Assembly (NCBI GenBank): GCA_946496415.1 | Contig: CAMMGP010000103.1 | Coordinates: forward strand, 1-5,181 | Direction of reading: 5' to 3' | Origin: an uncultured Clostridia bacterium | Lineage (GTDB): Bacteria > Bacillota > Clostridia > Christensenellales > Aristaeellaceae | Length of the DNA: 5,181 nucleotides | Shown: in pieces, positions 4,602 to 5,181 of the stretch | Position numbering within the stretch: the first letter of the stretch is position 1 | Layout: each line of letters starts with the position of its first letter | Translations under genes and position numbers: made by a program | The notes under the pieces: model-generated | Told to the model about the DNA's origin: nothing | Databases searched by the model: none | Seen by the model: the letters and a program-made list of their open reading frames with translations, nothing else

Positions 4602-5090
4602 ATGGCAAGCGACTATGAGATTCTGGGCGTATCGCCCTGCGCGAGCAGGGAGGAACTGCGCGCGGCGTATCGCGCGCTGGCCCGCCGCTGGCACCCGGAT
4701 CGCTTCATGGAAGGCCCGGAGCGCGAATGGGCGGGGGTACGCATGGCGGAGATCAACCGCGCCTATCGCGCCTGTCTCAAAGGCAGCCGTCGCGCGCGCG
4801 TGCGCGTGGAAGACGATGATGAGCGCCTGGAGACGGCCCGCCGCCTGATTGACGACGGCCAGTATGGCAACGCCCGGGCGGTGCTGATGCAGGTGTCCAC
4901 CCGTCGCGCGGAGTGGAACTACCTTTTTGGATTGATGCTCCTGCACCGGCAGGAATACGAAAAGGCGCTGGTCTATCTTTCCGTGGCCGCGCATCAGCAG
5001 CCGGAAAACAAGAAATACGCGCGCATGGAGCGCGTGGCGCGTGGCATCCGCGAAAGCGCGCGCCCCAGGTTCGGTCCCTTTTCCCGCTAA
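4602..5090 (+). CDS. J-domain protein with TPR-like C-terminus
   Basis: A 162-residue cytoplasmic co-chaperone candidate. Residues 3-60 form a J domain: DYEILGV, helix II EELRAAYRALARRW, the HPD signature at 31-33, and helix III ending EINRAYRACL. Through HPD it should stimulate the ATPase of a DnaK-type Hsp70. There is no Gly/Phe region, zinc-finger or DnaJ C-terminal domain, so it is not DnaJ itself. After an acidic linker (DDDE, 71-74) the C-terminal half (about 74-136) forms helix pairs typical of tetratricopeptide repeats (ARRLIDDGQYGNARAVL; WNYLFGLMLLHRQEYEKALVYL), probably for a partner or client. Such short J-TPR proteins occur in Clostridia, with roles mostly unknown. ATG 4602 follows an SD-like AAGGGGG by 6 nt and a strong promoter. 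The frame remains open upstream to 4449, but that part contains the promoter. It has its own terminator and appears monocistronic. Confidence 0.92.
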   Translation: MASDYEILGVSPCASREELRAAYRALARRWHPDRFMEGPEREWAGVRMAEINRAYRACLKGSRRARVRVEDDDERLETARRLIDDGQYGNARAVLMQVSTRRAEWNYLFGLMLLHRQEYEKALVYLSVAAHQQPENKKYARMERVARGIRESARPRFGPFSR

Positions 5091-5132
5091 GCCGGCAGTG
5101 CCGGCGGCCAGTGCCGTTGGCTCGGAATCGAC

Positions 5133-5178
5133 GAGCGCCCGCCCCACGAGCAGGGGGCGGGCGCTCTGCGTTTCGTTT
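5133..5178 (+). terminator. Intrinsic terminator of the J-domain gene
   Basis: GAGCGCCCGCCCC (5133-5145) pairs perfectly with GGGGCGGGCGCTC (5154-5166), a 13-bp stem with an 8-nt loop. It is followed by an interrupted T tract (TTT at 5171-5173 and 5176-5178). It begins 43 bp after the stop. On the minus strand no T run follows, so it serves the plus-strand gene. Confidence 0.75.
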
Positions 5179-5181
5179 CGG

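Overview
The window looks like GC-rich chromosomal DNA (well above 55% G+C by eye) from a Gram-positive, Clostridia-like bacterium. This is inference from strong purine-rich Shine-Dalgarno sites, sigma-A-type promoters with extended -10 (TGn) elements, a TTG start, and protein styles familiar from gut Clostridia. No rRNA, tRNA, CRISPR array, transposase or phage gene was seen.

Layout. Bases 1-130 hold a 17-bp palindrome, a terminator for a gene off the left edge, and a promoter. Bases 157-1936 (+) are an overlapping two-gene operon: a short KdpD-type membrane sensor kinase (DUF4118 membrane region, HisKA, ATPase; no N-terminal KdpD/Usp domains) and a KdpE-like OmpR-family response regulator. 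Bases 1937-2218 separate convergent genes and hold a 12-bp tandem repeat, an 18-bp perfect inverted repeat, and a clean terminator for the opposite strand. Bases 2219-3541 (-) encode a polytopic membrane protein of unknown function. Bases 3542-3785 are a hairpin-rich spacer. Bases 3786-4298 (-) encode a small two-segment membrane protein with a C-terminal Ada-like Cys/His motif. Bases 4299-4601 are a divergent regulatory region with a promoter facing each way, a 12-bp inverted repeat bounding an AT-rich stretch, and a T7 tract. Bases 4602-5090 (+) encode a J-domain/TPR-like protein with its own strong promoter, an SD-masking hairpin and a terminator.

How the genes work together. Only the kinase and regulator form a clear functional unit (probably K+ or turgor-linked signalling). 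No kdpFABC, trk or ktr transporter is in the window, so the target is unknown. The two minus-strand membrane genes may be weakly co-transcribed, but the 244-bp structured gap argues against a tight operon. The J-domain gene appears monocistronic. I do not see a convincing new multi-gene system. The features most worth following are non-coding: the SD-masking hairpin before the J-domain gene, the structured spacer at 3598-3774, and the inverted-repeat island at 4376-4501.
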